Notes: generated by a model from the letters alone, not told the origin. A DNA stretch of 64,000 bases from Pseudomonas sp. R37(2017) (GCF_002113375.1 NZ_NEHO01000009.1:62001-126000); one strand, 5' to 3'. Shown: positions 45,590 through 54,753, counted from the first letter of the stretch. Numbers and translations: made by a program.

Positions 45590-45608
45590 TGCAATAATAA
45601 TCATTCTC
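45590..45608. promoter_or_regulatory. Fur box of prrF
   Basis: The 19-bp stretch TGCAATAATAATCATTCTC matches the Fur consensus at about 14 of 19 positions and overlaps the prrF -10 region, so Fur-Fe would block transcription. Confidence 0.8.
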
Positions 45609-45680
45609 GTTTGCAAGTCAAACGTTTTCACCTGTGCGATAGGAAAATTCTTTCCTGTCCTCTTGATTCACCTTCTCTCC

Positions 45681-46022
45681 TTAACGGTTTTCATACTTTT
45701 CCAGCGATCGATCGACCATCGCCTTCGCCATGTCGATCATGTGCACCGTCGAAAACGCCAGGTCTCGGTCTGCGCCGTGCAGGTGATTGGCTGACTCGTG
45801 CGCGGTGGCAGCAGCACAGCGCAACAGGTCCAGGGCATGGACCAGCGCCTCTTCGCCGCTGATATTTCGGTTCACATCAAAAAAACGCGACTCGGCCACC
45901 TCTTCCGAAACAGCAGGTTTCAAGTAGTAGTCCAGCGCGCGTTGTGCCGCCGCAGAGTCCAGGGAAGAGGTGAGGGTAGTATCGATTTGCGGGTCCGGCA
46001 GGTCATTGGCGGGTGTGTTCAT
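45681..46022 (-). CDS. DUF6124-like small protein
   Basis: This 113-residue protein is acidic and helical, with AAQRALDYYLKP (about 25-36) and a C-terminal helical region (VHALDLLRCAAATAHE, HMIDMAKAMVDRSL). It resembles DUF6124/DUF3077 proteins common in Pseudomonas; the family name is from memory. Function unknown. It lies on the same strand as prrF, 73 bp upstream of the Fur box, and is divergent from the S24-type regulator at 46152. Confidence 0.8.
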   Translation of the reverse strand: MNTPANDLPDPQIDTTLTSSLDSAAAQRALDYYLKPAVSEEVAESRFFDVNRNISGEEALVHALDLLRCAAATAHESANHLHGADRDLAFSTVHMIDMAKAMVDRSLEKYENR

Positions 46023-46151
46023 GGCGATGGCAAGCTCCGTGTTGGATTCAGATCCTTGAATTGATATTAATACGTTATGTATTTATGACGATAGTTTAAA
46101 TACTACAATTTGTGTTTTGATGGTAGGAGTCGCCCACGTATCGTGCCGCAC

Positions 46152-46799
46152 ATGGATAAATGGATTGAATTGGTCAAGGCCAAGATGAGTGAACTCAAAA
46201 TCACTCAAGAGATACTCGCCGAGCGCCTCGGGATGTCCCAGGGCGGCATTGGCCATTGGCTCAACAAACGTCGTGAACCCGGCGTCGAAGACATGAACCG
46301 TGTGTTGCGGGCGCTGGGTCTCGAGTTTCTCGAAGTGGCGCTGGTGATCCGGGAACCGCAGGCGTCAACGGACGATGAAATGCCCCTGGCACAGAAGTAC
46401 AACCCGTACTTTCGCTACCCGATCAGTGACTGGCGCCAACCTGCCGAGCTGCGCGACGGTGAGGTCGCGATGTACGCAGAAGCGCTCTATGAGGTATCCG
46501 ATTACCACGCCCGGGGGCAGGCATTCTGGTTGAGAGTGACGGGCGATGCGATGACCGCACCCAGCGGCATCAGCATTGCGCAAGGCATGCTGATCCTGGT
46601 GGACCCTGAGGTGGAGGCGGTGCCCGGCAAACTGGTCATTGCCCAGTGGCCGGACAGCGCCGAAGCGACTTTTCGCAAGTTGATCGAAGAGGGCGGGCAG
46701 CGTTACCTGGTCCCGCTCAATCCGACGTATCCGAAAGCCTTGTACACCGACGAATGTCGAATCATCGGCGTAGTGGTTCAGGCAACAGCCAGGTTCTGA
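46152..46799 (+). CDS. LexA/CI-like regulator with a dead S24 protease dyad
   Basis: This 215-residue protein has the PrtR/CI layout: an N-terminal helix-turn-helix (about 12-60, TQEILAERLGMSQGGIGHWL) and a C-terminal S24 peptidase-like domain (about 95-215). In CI and PrtR the catalytic serine is in GxSM; here it reads GDAM, so Ala133 replaces serine. The catalytic lysine, in TFKKL of CI, is Arg175 in TFRKL. The 43-residue gap matches CI. Both residues of the dyad are lost, so RecA-stimulated self-cleavage is very unlikely; it may still dimerise. ATG 46152 is chosen by homology; upstream TTG 46110 and GTG 46143 are in frame. No pyocin or prophage genes are nearby. Confidence 0.88.
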   Translation: MDKWIELVKAKMSELKITQEILAERLGMSQGGIGHWLNKRREPGVEDMNRVLRALGLEFLEVALVIREPQASTDDEMPLAQKYNPYFRYPISDWRQPAELRDGEVAMYAEALYEVSDYHARGQAFWLRVTGDAMTAPSGISIAQGMLILVDPEVEAVPGKLVIAQWPDSAEATFRKLIEEGGQRYLVPLNPTYPKALYTDECRIIGVVVQATARF

Positions 46800-46838
46800 T
46801 CGGATCGGTCCACGCAGTGCGCAGGACCGATCTTCATT

Positions 46839-48794
46839 TCACGCTTCTTCCAGTTCGACCAGCGCACTGCCTTCGCTGACCATCTCGCCTTCCTGGCAGT
46901 ACAGCGCCTTGATCACGCCGGCATGGGGTGCGCGAATGCTGTGCTCCATCTTCATCGCTTCCAGTACCACCAGTTGCGTCCCGGCTTCGACCGATTGCCC
47001 GGCCTCCACCAAGACGCGGACGATACTGCCGTTCATCGGTGCGGTGAGCCCGCCCTGATGGCTGTGGCTGGCCTCGACGGCGCTGATCGGGTCGTAAGAC
47101 TCGATGCGATGCAATTCGCCATTCCACTGCAGGTACAGATATTCGCCACGGCGTATGGCCCGGTGCTGACGGCGCACGCCTTCGTGCTCGGTCAGCAGTT
47201 GCTCGCCCCTGAGGCGTGCGCTGTGGGCATCGATGTCGCCCAGCGTCAGCGCACGGTCCTGACCTTCACAGCTCAGGTGAAGGGTAATTTCTCTCGGCAA
47301 GCCGGCACGCAGCCCGTTGGGTGCGGCCCACGGCGAACTCGGGTCATCGGTGCGGGTTGCATGGGGCTGGCTCTGGGCAAAGGCCTGGGCGGCGGCTTGC
47401 CAGAAATCCTCGCTGAGTTCCGCTGGCGCTGGCAGCAACTGTTCCTGATAGCGTGGAATGAAGCCGGTATCGAGTTCGGCGGCGGCGAACGCCGGATGAC
47501 CGATAATGCGCCGCAGGAAATTGATGTTGGTCTTCAGCCCGCTGATGGCGAACTCGTCCAGCATGCTCAGCAGGCGCAAGCGTGCCTGTTCACGATCTTC
47601 GCCCCAGGCAATCAGCTTGCCGAGCATCGGGTCGTAGAAGGGCGAAATCTCATCGCCTTCTTCAACGCCGCTGTCCACTCGACGCCCCGGTCCCTGGGCG
47701 GATTCGCGATACAGCTCCAGGCGACCGGTCGCCGGCAGGAAATCATTGCCCGGGTCTTCGGCATACAACCGCACTTCGATCGCGTGCCCTGCCAGCGGTA
47801 CCTGATCCTGGGTCATTGGCAATGCTTCGCCGCGTGCCACGCGAATCTGCCAGGCCACCAGGTCGAGTCCGGTGATGGCTTCGGTGACTGGGTGCTCCAC
47901 TTGCAGGCGGGTGTTCATCTCCATGAAGAAGAACTCGCCCCGCGCATCCAGCAAAAACTCCACGGTGCCGGCACCGACATAGCCGATGGCTTGTGCCGAA
48001 CGCACGGCGGCTTCACCCATGGCGCGTCGCAGTTCCGGGCTCAGGCCTGGCGCCGGGGCTTCTTCGACGACTTTCTGGTGTCGCCGCTGAATCGAGCAGT
48101 CACGCTCATTGAGGTACAGGCAGTTGCCGTGTTGGTCGGCGAACACCTGGATTTCCACGTGACGTGGCTTGAGCAGGTATTTCTCCACCAGCATCCGCGA
48201 GTCGCCGAACGACGACTGCGCCTCACGCTGTGCCGAGGCCAGGGCTTCGGCCAGTTGGCTGACGTCTTCGACCACCTTCATGCCTTTGCCGCCACCACCG
48301 GCGGTGGCCTTGAGCAGCACCGGATAGCCGATGCGTTCGCAGGCGGCGCGGAAGGTTTCCAGGTCCTGGGCTTCGCCGTGATAACCCGGTACCAACGGCA
48401 CGCCGGCGGTTTCCATCAAGGCTTTGGCGGCGGACTTGCTGCCCATGGCGTCGATGGCCGAGGCGGGCGGGCCAAGGAAAATCAGGCCAGCGGCTTCGAT
48501 GGCGCGGGCGAACCCGGCGTTCTCCGACAGGAAGCCATAGCCGGGATGAATCGCCTGGGCGCCGCTGGCCTTGGCGGCGGCGATCAGTTTGTCGATCTGC
48601 AGGTAGCTGTCGGCGGCTTTGCTGCCGCCCAGGTCAACGCGAACATCGGCTTCGCGGCTGTGCCGGGCGTCACGGTCGGTGGCGCTGTGCACGGCCACGG
48701 TAGTCAGGCCCAGCGCCTTGGCGGTACGCATGACCCGGCAAGCGATTTCGCCACGGTTGGCCACCAGCAGGGTGGTGAGGACAGGTGCGCTCAT
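46839..48794 (-). CDS. liuD: methylcrotonyl-CoA carboxylase, biotin-containing subunit
   Basis: LiuD carries biotin carboxylase and biotin carrier domains and with LiuB carboxylates 3-methylcrotonyl-CoA to 3-methylglutaconyl-CoA in leucine and isovalerate breakdown. The 651-residue protein has the ATP-grasp biotin carboxylase (about 8-450; GGGGKGMK loop, EMNTRLQVEH) and, at the end, a biotinyl domain with EAMKMEHS (biotinyl Lys615). ATG 48794 overlaps the liuC stop by one base. It is last of liuA-B-C-D. Confidence 0.96.
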   Translation of the reverse strand: MSAPVLTTLLVANRGEIACRVMRTAKALGLTTVAVHSATDRDARHSREADVRVDLGGSKAADSYLQIDKLIAAAKASGAQAIHPGYGFLSENAGFARAIEAAGLIFLGPPASAIDAMGSKSAAKALMETAGVPLVPGYHGEAQDLETFRAACERIGYPVLLKATAGGGGKGMKVVEDVSQLAEALASAQREAQSSFGDSRMLVEKYLLKPRHVEIQVFADQHGNCLYLNERDCSIQRRHQKVVEEAPAPGLSPELRRAMGEAAVRSAQAIGYVGAGTVEFLLDARGEFFFMEMNTRLQVEHPVTEAITGLDLVAWQIRVARGEALPMTQDQVPLAGHAIEVRLYAEDPGNDFLPATGRLELYRESAQGPGRRVDSGVEEGDEISPFYDPMLGKLIAWGEDREQARLRLLSMLDEFAISGLKTNINFLRRIIGHPAFAAAELDTGFIPRYQEQLLPAPAELSEDFWQAAAQAFAQSQPHATRTDDPSSPWAAPNGLRAGLPREITLHLSCEGQDRALTLGDIDAHSARLRGEQLLTEHEGVRRQHRAIRRGEYLYLQWNGELHRIESYDPISAVEASHSHQGGLTAPMNGSIVRVLVEAGQSVEAGTQLVVLEAMKMEHSIRAPHAGVIKALYCQEGEMVSEGSALVELEEA

Positions 48795-49606
48795 CAACGG
48801 GGCTCCTTGGTGGTTTGTGCGTGCCAGCTTGGCGGGCGTTTTTGCAGGAATGCGCGCAAGCCTTCCTGGCCTTCCGGGCTGACGCGGATGCGGGCGATGG
48901 CGTTTTCGGTGTAGCGACGCAGTGCCGGGGTCAGCGATCCATCGCCGACTTCGCGCAGCAGATCCTTGCTGGCGCGCATCGCGGCTGGACTGTTGAGCAA
49001 CAGGTTGTCGATCCACTGCTCGACTTTCTGTTCCAGTTCCGCCAGCGGATAGCTCTCCGACAACAAACCGATTTCCCGTGCCCGTTGGCCGCCGAAGCGC
49101 TCGGCGGTCAAGGCATAACGCCGGGTGGCGCGCTCGCCAATGGCTTGCACCACGAACGGGCTGATCACCGCCGGTGCCAGGCCGATGCGGACTTCCGAAA
49201 GGCAGAATTGCGCGTCATCGGCACCAATGGCCATGTCGCAGCAACTGATCAGGCCCAGCGCACCGCCAAAGGCTGCACCTTGCACCACGGCCAGGGTCGG
49301 GACTTTCAGCTTGGCCAGGTTGTACATCAACTCCGCCAGTTCCCGGGCGTCATCGAGGTTGGTGGCGTAATCGAGTTCGGCCGATTGCTGCATCCATGCC
49401 AGATCGGCACCGGCGCTGAAATGTTTGCCGCGACCACGCACGATCAGAAACCGCAGGCTGGCATCGCTCGCGACTTTGTCGAGGGCAAGGATCAGCTCGC
49501 GGATCATTTCGGCATTGAAGGCGTTGTTCTTTTCTTCACGGCTGAGCCAGAGAGTCGCAAAACCCCTTGGATCGCTCAGCAGTTCGAGGGTGTTGAAGTC
49601 GCTCAT
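48794..49606 (-). CDS. liuC: methylglutaconyl-CoA hydratase
   Basis: LiuC is a crotonase-family enzyme that hydrates 3-methylglutaconyl-CoA to HMG-CoA. The 270-residue protein has the oxyanion-hole segments GRGKHFSAGADLAWM (about 58-72) and GAAFGGALGL (about 110-120). The start ATG 49606 is preferred over the longer open frame from 49639. It overlaps liuD and is separated from liuB by a REPIN of about 115 bp. Confidence 0.94.
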   Translation of the reverse strand: MSDFNTLELLSDPRGFATLWLSREEKNNAFNAEMIRELILALDKVASDASLRFLIVRGRGKHFSAGADLAWMQQSAELDYATNLDDARELAELMYNLAKLKVPTLAVVQGAAFGGALGLISCCDMAIGADDAQFCLSEVRIGLAPAVISPFVVQAIGERATRRYALTAERFGGQRAREIGLLSESYPLAELEQKVEQWIDNLLLNSPAAMRASKDLLREVGDGSLTPALRRYTENAIARIRVSPEGQEGLRAFLQKRPPSWHAQTTKEPR

Positions 49607-49623
49607 GAGTTCCACTCTTTTTA

Positions 49624-49740
49624 CTGTAGGAGCGAGCATGCTCGCGATGGTCGTTAACGATTACGCTGTAAACCTGAGGCCCCGAGGTGTTCTTGAGTCC
49701 ATCGCGAGCGTGCCGCAAGCGGGCACCCGCTCCTACAGGG
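49624..49740. repeat. REPIN inside the liu operon, between liuB and liuC
   Basis: Arms CTGTAGGAGCGAGCATGCTC and the GGGTGCCCGCTTGCGGCA hybrid form. It separates liuB from liuC. Confidence 0.9.
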
Positions 49741-49746
49741 GCAGGA

Positions 49747-51351
49747 TCACATCCGGAACACGCCGAAGCGGCTCGGTTCGATTGGCGCGTTCAGCGACGC
49801 GGACAAGGCCAGGGCCAGTACATCGCGGGTCTGGGCCGGGTCGATGACACCGTCGTCCCACAGGCGCGCGCTGGAATAGTAGGGGTGACCCTGTTCTTCG
49901 TACTGGTCGAGGATCGGTTGCTTGATTTCGGCTTCCTGTTCGGCGCTGAAACCATGGCCACTGCGCTCGGCCTGTTCGCGCTTGACCTGCACCAGCACAC
50001 CGGCCGCCTGTTCGGCACCCATCACGCCGATGCGCGCGTTCGGCCACATCCACAAAAAGCGCGGATCGTAGGCGCGGCCACACATGCCGTAGTTACCGGC
50101 ACCGAAACTGCCACCGATGATCACGGTGAACTTCGGCACCTTGGCGCAAGCTACAGCGGTCACCAGTTTTGCGCCGTGCTTGGCGATGCCGCCGGCTTCG
50201 TACTTCTGGCCAACCATGAAGCCGGTGATGTTTTGCAGGAACAACAGCGGGATGCCGCGCTGGCACGCCAGCTCGATAAAGTGCGCGCCTTTCTGTGCCG
50301 CTTCGGCGAAGAGGATGCCGTTGTTGGCGAGGATTGCGATCGGGTAACCGTGCAGGTAGGCGAAACCGCAGACCAGTGTGGTCCCGAACAACGCCTTGAA
50401 CTCGTCGAACACCGAACCGTCCACCAGGCGCGCAATCACTTCGCGCACGTCGAACGGCTGCTTGGCGTCGGCCGGCACCACGCCGTACAACTCTTCGCTG
50501 CTGTAGAGCGGGGCGATCGGCGTGCGTTGCCGGACCTCACCCTGCTTGTGCCAGTTGAGGTTGGCGACGCTACGCCGCGCCAGCGCCAGTGCGTGCTCAT
50601 CGCTTTCGGCATAATGGTCGGCCACCCCGGAAATCTTGCAGTGCACATCGGCCCCGCCAAGGTCTTCGGCACTGACCACTTCACCGGTCGCGGCTTTCAC
50701 CAGCGGCGGGCCGGCGAGAAAGATGGTCGCTTGTTCGCGGACCATGATCGCTTCGTCGGCCATCGCCGGTACATACGCGCCGCCAGCGGTGCAGGAACCC
50801 ATGACCACGGCAATCTGCGGGATGCCCATGGCGCTCATGTTGGCCTGGTTGAAGAAGATCCGCCCGAAGTGCTCACGGTCCGGAAACACTTCATCCTGAC
50901 GTGGCAGGTTGGCACCGCCAGAGTCCACCAGATAGATGCACGGCAGGCGGTTCTGCTGGGCGATGGTCTGGGCGCGCAGGTGTTTTTTCACGGTCAGTGG
51001 GTAATACGAGCCACCTTTGACCGTGGCGTCGTTGGCGACGATCATGCATTCGACGCCTTCGACCCGGCCGATCCCGGCAATCACGCCTGCGGCGGGGACG
51101 TCTTCACCGTACACCTCGTAAGCCGCCAGTTGGCTGATCTCCAGAAACGGCGAACCCGGATCGAGCAAGCGGTTGATACGCTCGCGAGGCAGCAGCTTGC
51201 CCCGCGAAGTGTGGCGTTCCTGGGCCTTCGGGCCGCCACCCTGCGCCACTTGGGCGAGCAGGGTATGCAGGGCGTCGACCTGTTTGAGCATCGCCGCGCT
51301 GTTGGCGGCGAACTCCGCTGAGCGGGGGTTGAGCTGGGTGTGCAGAATCAT
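49747..51351 (-). CDS. liuB: methylcrotonyl-CoA carboxylase, carboxyltransferase subunit
   Basis: LiuB transfers carboxyl from biotin to 3-methylcrotonyl-CoA. At 534 residues it is full length. The N-terminal carboxyltransferase half has VDSGGANLPRQ and GSCTAGGAYVPAM; the C-terminal half has GGSFGAGNYGMCGRAYDP and LWMWPNARIGVMG. These glycine-rich motifs form the oxyanion holes for acyl-CoA and biotin. It lies between liuA and liuC; a short palindromic repeat separates it from liuA. Confidence 0.96.
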   Translation of the reverse strand: MILHTQLNPRSAEFAANSAAMLKQVDALHTLLAQVAQGGGPKAQERHTSRGKLLPRERINRLLDPGSPFLEISQLAAYEVYGEDVPAAGVIAGIGRVEGVECMIVANDATVKGGSYYPLTVKKHLRAQTIAQQNRLPCIYLVDSGGANLPRQDEVFPDREHFGRIFFNQANMSAMGIPQIAVVMGSCTAGGAYVPAMADEAIMVREQATIFLAGPPLVKAATGEVVSAEDLGGADVHCKISGVADHYAESDEHALALARRSVANLNWHKQGEVRQRTPIAPLYSSEELYGVVPADAKQPFDVREVIARLVDGSVFDEFKALFGTTLVCGFAYLHGYPIAILANNGILFAEAAQKGAHFIELACQRGIPLLFLQNITGFMVGQKYEAGGIAKHGAKLVTAVACAKVPKFTVIIGGSFGAGNYGMCGRAYDPRFLWMWPNARIGVMGAEQAAGVLVQVKREQAERSGHGFSAEQEAEIKQPILDQYEEQGHPYYSSARLWDDGVIDPAQTRDVLALALSASLNAPIEPSRFGVFRM

Positions 51352-51368
51352 GGCTTACTCCGTAAGCA

Positions 51369-51440
51369 GCTTTAAGCGGCAAGCTTCAAGCTGCAAGGGG
51401 ATCGCTTCTGCTTGTCGCTTGAAGCTTGCCGCTTGCAGCT
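51369..51440. repeat. palindromic repeat GCGGCAAGCTTCAAGC type
   Basis: AGCGGCAAGCTTCAAGCTGCA and its complement (CGCTTGAAGCTTGCCGCT) form a long palindrome in the 97-bp liuA-liuB gap. One arm recurs at 6302. Confidence 0.8.
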
Positions 51441-51448
51441 GACGAAAT

Positions 51449-52612
51449 TCATTTCGTCTCGTTAAACAGTTCGCGACCAATCAGCATGCGACGGATCTCA
51501 CTGGTGCCGGCACCGATTTCGTACAGCTTGGCGTCACGCAGCAGACGACCGGCAGGGAATTCGTTGATGTAGCCGTTGCCACCCAGAATCTGGATGGCGT
51601 CGAGGGCCATTTGCGTGGCGCGTTCGGCGCTGTAGAGGATCACGCCAGCGGCGTCCTTGCGCGTGGTTTCGCCACGCTCGCAGGCCTGGGCCACTGCATA
51701 CAGGTAGGCACGGCTGGCATTGAGCTGGGTGTACATGTCGGCGACCTTGCCCTGGATCAGCTGGAATTCGCCGATGCTCTGGCCGAACTGCTTGCGGTCG
51801 TGGATATACGGCACGATCAGGTCCATGCACGCCTGCATGATCCCGGTCGGGCCACCGGAGAGCACGACGCGCTCGTAGTCGAGGCCGCTCATCAGCACTT
51901 TCACGCCGCCATTGAGTACGCCGAGGATGTTTTCTTCCGGCACTTCGACGTCATCGAAAAACAGCTCGCAGGTGTTCGAGCCGCGCATGCCGAGCTTGTC
52001 GAACTTGTTGCTGCGGCTGAAGCCTTTCCAGTCGCGCTCGACGATGAAGGCGGTGATGCCGTGGGGACCCTTTTCCAGATCGGTCTTGGCGTAGATCACG
52101 TAGGTGTTGGCGTCCGGACCGTTGGTGATCCAGGTCTTGCTGCCGTTGAGCACGTACTTGTCGCCGCGTTTGTCGGCGCGCAGTTTCATCGAGACCACGT
52201 CGGAACCGGCGTTCGGTTCGCTCATGGCCAGGGCGCCGATGTGCTCGCCGCTGATCAGTTTCGGCAGGTATCTGGATTTTTGCTCGTGGTTGCCGTTGCG
52301 GTTTATCTGGTTGACGCACAGGTTGGAGTGCGCACCGTAGGACAGGGCCACCGAGGCCGAGCCACGGCTGATTTCTTCCATTGCGACGACGTGAGCCAGG
52401 TAACCCAGGCCAGCGCCGCCGTACTCTTCCGGTACGGTGATGCCCAGCAGGCCCATGTCGCCGAATTTGCGCCACAGGTCGGCGGGGAACAGGTTGTCGG
52501 TGTCGATCTGTGCGGCGCGCGGGGCGATCTCCCTGGCGACGAAGGACTGAACCTGATCGCGCAGCATGTCGATGGTTTCACCGAGGGCAAAATTCAGGGA
52601 TGGGTAGCTCAT
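51449..52612 (-). CDS. liuA: isovaleryl-CoA dehydrogenase
   Basis: LiuA oxidises isovaleryl-CoA to 3-methylcrotonyl-CoA, using FAD, and is the first enzyme unique to leucine breakdown. The 387-residue protein has the acyl-CoA dehydrogenase layout: N-terminal helices, beta domain with AMSEPNAGSDV (about 135) and LNGSKTWITNG (about 155), and a C-terminal helical domain with ALDAIQILGGNGYI and YEIGAGTSEIRRML. It is first of liuA-B-C-D and has two LiuR-like operators within 115 bp upstream of its start. Confidence 0.96.
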   Translation of the reverse strand: MSYPSLNFALGETIDMLRDQVQSFVAREIAPRAAQIDTDNLFPADLWRKFGDMGLLGITVPEEYGGAGLGYLAHVVAMEEISRGSASVALSYGAHSNLCVNQINRNGNHEQKSRYLPKLISGEHIGALAMSEPNAGSDVVSMKLRADKRGDKYVLNGSKTWITNGPDANTYVIYAKTDLEKGPHGITAFIVERDWKGFSRSNKFDKLGMRGSNTCELFFDDVEVPEENILGVLNGGVKVLMSGLDYERVVLSGGPTGIMQACMDLIVPYIHDRKQFGQSIGEFQLIQGKVADMYTQLNASRAYLYAVAQACERGETTRKDAAGVILYSAERATQMALDAIQILGGNGYINEFPAGRLLRDAKLYEIGAGTSEIRRMLIGRELFNETK

Positions 52613-52667
52613 GGGTCACCTTTTGGCTTTTTTGTCGGTTGGCGAGACTGTCGATGGGTTCTCACCT

Positions 52668-52681
52668 TTACGTTAACGTAA
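52668..52681. promoter_or_regulatory. LiuR operator 1, TTACGTTAACGTAA
   Basis: A perfect 14-bp palindrome 56 bp before liuA. It overlaps a possible -10, with TTGACA on the minus strand at 52703-52698. Similar sites lie at 52710 and at 56697 before liuR. Confidence 0.75.
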
Positions 52682-52709
52682 GCCTGTGACGAATGGCTGT
52701 CAATCGCCC

Positions 52710-52725
52710 TTTACGTTAACGTCAA
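52710..52725. promoter_or_regulatory. LiuR operator 2, TTTACGTTAACGTCAA
   Basis: A near-perfect palindrome sharing ACGTTAACGT with operator 1, 42 bp further upstream, i.e. about four helical turns. Confidence 0.7.
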
Positions 52726-52771
52726 CTTGAGCGAGAGTAGAGCCAGTTCAAGATAGAACAGCGGACCCACC

Positions 52772-52875
52772 CTGTAGGAGCGAGCATGCTCGCGATGAAC
52801 TTCAAAACGACGCATTTTTTCTGGCATGTATGCGTCATCGTTGACCTACATCGCGAGCATGCTCGCTCCTACAGG
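52772..52875. repeat. REPIN between liuA and the acyl-CoA synthetase
   Basis: Arms CTGTAGGAGCGAGCATGCTC and complement, about 45-bp spacer. Confidence 0.9.
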
Positions 52876-52923
52876 TCCAGGTAACCGCCGGTAGCCCATT
52901 CAATAAAGACAATAGGGGTCGTC

Positions 52924-54621
52924 ATGGATCAACCCAGTGCAAGCCCGCAACGCAGTTACACCCGTGGTTCCCAGGACAAAGCCTTGCTGGCGATGACCAT
53001 CGGCCAGGCGTTCGATAACACCGCCGCGCAGTACCCGGACGGGGAGGCTCTGGTAGTACGCCATCAGCAGCTGCGCTACACATGGCGGCAATTGGCGCAG
53101 GCTGCGGACCTGCACGCCAGGGCACTGCTGGCGCTGGGGCTGCAAGCAGGAGACCGCCTTGGCATCTGGGCACCGAACTGCGCGCAGTGGTGCATCACTC
53201 AGATCGCCACGGCGAAAATCGGTGTGATCCTGGTCAACATCAATCCGGCCTATCGCAGTTCCGAGCTCGAGTACGTCCTGAAGCAATCCGGTTGCCAGTG
53301 GCTGGTCTGCGCCGGGGCCTTCAAGACCTCCAACTATCACGCCATGTTGCAGGGCCTGGTGCCGGAACTGGCGGAGCAGTCCATCGGCAAATTGCTCAGC
53401 GAGCGGTTGCCGCAGTTGCGTGGCGTGATCAGCCTGGATGTGCAGCCGCCCAGCGGTTTCCTGCCGTGGTCGCAACTGACTGATCTGGCTGGCGGCGTGT
53501 CCCTTGAACAATTGCGCGAGCGTCAGGAAAGCCTGCATTTCGACCAGGCGGTGAACATCCAGTACACCTCTGGCACCACCGGTTTTCCCAAGGGCGCGAC
53601 CCTCAGTCACTACAACATTCTCAACAACGGTTACATGGTTGGCGAAAGCCTGGGCCTGACGGCGGCCGATCGCCTGGTGATCCCGGTGCCGCTGTATCAC
53701 TGCTTCGGCATGGTCATGGGCAACCTCGGCTGCATCACCCATGGCAGCACCATGATTTACCCCAACGATGCCTTCGATCCGCTGCTGACCCTGAACACTG
53801 TCGCCGAGGAAAAGGCCACCGCACTGTACGGCGTGCCGACCATGTTCATCGCCATGCTCGATCAGCCGCAACGTGCCGAATTCGATCTGTCGAGCCTGCG
53901 CACGGGGATCATGGCGGGCGCAACCTGTCCTATCGAGGTGATGCGCCGGGTCATCAGCGAAATGCACATGAGCGAAGTGCAAATTGCCTACGGCATGACG
54001 GAAACCAGTCCGGTGTCATTGCAGACCGGTCCTTCAGACGAGCTGGAACTGCGCGTGACCACCGTCGGCCGCACCCAGCCACAACTCGAAAGCAAGATCA
54101 TCGACGAAGCGGGCAACCTGGTGCCGCGTGGCGCCATCGGCGAGCTGTGCACCCGCGGTTACAGCGTGATGCTGGGTTACTGGAACAACCCCGAAGGCAC
54201 GGCGGAAGCCATCGATCAGGCAGGGTGGATGCACACCGGTGACCTGGCCAGCATGAATGACGAGGGGTATGTGTGCATTGCCGGGCGCAACAAGGACATG
54301 ATCATCCGTGGCGGTGAGAATATTTACCCGCGGGAGCTGGAAGAATTCTTCTTCACTCATCCAGCCGTTGCCGATGTGCAGGTGATCGGCATTCCTTGCT
54401 CGCGTTACGGCGAAGAGATCGTCGCCTGGATCAAGTTCCACCCCGGTCACAGCGCCACCGAGCAGGAACTGCAAGCGTGGTGCAAGGAGCGCATCGCACA
54501 CTTCAAGACGCCGCGTTACTTCAAGTTCGTCGAGGAGTTTCCGATGACGGTAACAGGCAAGATTCAGAAATTCCGCATGCGCGAGATCAGTGTCGAGGAG
54601 CTGCGTAACAGGCAGGGTTGA
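52924..54621 (+). CDS. AMP-binding acyl-CoA synthetase
   Basis: This 565-residue enzyme activates a carboxylic acid with ATP and CoA. It has the adenylate-forming signatures: YTSGTTGFPKG (about 215-225), YGMTETSP (about 358), GWMHTGDLA (about 435) and GRNKDMIIRGGENIYP (about 455-470), with the C-terminal lysine in MTVTGKIQKF (about 545). GGGG precedes ATG 52924. It is transcribed opposite to liuABCD within the liu region, which suggests it makes a CoA ester that feeds the pathway, such as isovaleryl-CoA, or another branched or medium-chain acid. The substrate is inferred only. Confidence 0.9.
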   Translation: MDQPSASPQRSYTRGSQDKALLAMTIGQAFDNTAAQYPDGEALVVRHQQLRYTWRQLAQAADLHARALLALGLQAGDRLGIWAPNCAQWCITQIATAKIGVILVNINPAYRSSELEYVLKQSGCQWLVCAGAFKTSNYHAMLQGLVPELAEQSIGKLLSERLPQLRGVISLDVQPPSGFLPWSQLTDLAGGVSLEQLRERQESLHFDQAVNIQYTSGTTGFPKGATLSHYNILNNGYMVGESLGLTAADRLVIPVPLYHCFGMVMGNLGCITHGSTMIYPNDAFDPLLTLNTVAEEKATALYGVPTMFIAMLDQPQRAEFDLSSLRTGIMAGATCPIEVMRRVISEMHMSEVQIAYGMTETSPVSLQTGPSDELELRVTTVGRTQPQLESKIIDEAGNLVPRGAIGELCTRGYSVMLGYWNNPEGTAEAIDQAGWMHTGDLASMNDEGYVCIAGRNKDMIIRGGENIYPRELEEFFFTHPAVADVQVIGIPCSRYGEEIVAWIKFHPGHSATEQELQAWCKERIAHFKTPRYFKFVEEFPMTVTGKIQKFRMREISVEELRNRQG

Positions 54622-54630
54622 TGCGTAACC

Positions 54631-54722
54631 CTGTGGGAGCGGGCTTGCCCGCGATGACGGCAGCACATTCAACATGGATATTGGCTGATCCACCGCTATC
54701 GCGAGCAAGCTCGCTCCCACAG
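54631..54722. repeat. REPIN, GTGGGAGCGGGCTTGCCCGC type
   Basis: Arms CTGTGGGAGCGGGCTTGCCC and TCGCGAGCAAGCTCGCTCC, just after the acyl-CoA synthetase. Confidence 0.88.
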
Positions 54723-54753
54723 GGGGCGGTGACAAACTCAAACGCCAGACAGC

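Noticed and set aside
46100..46840. Prophage or pyocin locus suggested by the CI/PrtR-like regulator
   Set aside because: No holin, lysin, tail or integrase genes are adjacent.
46923..48914. Plus-strand open frame opposite liuD
   Set aside because: Shadow of a clearly recognised gene.
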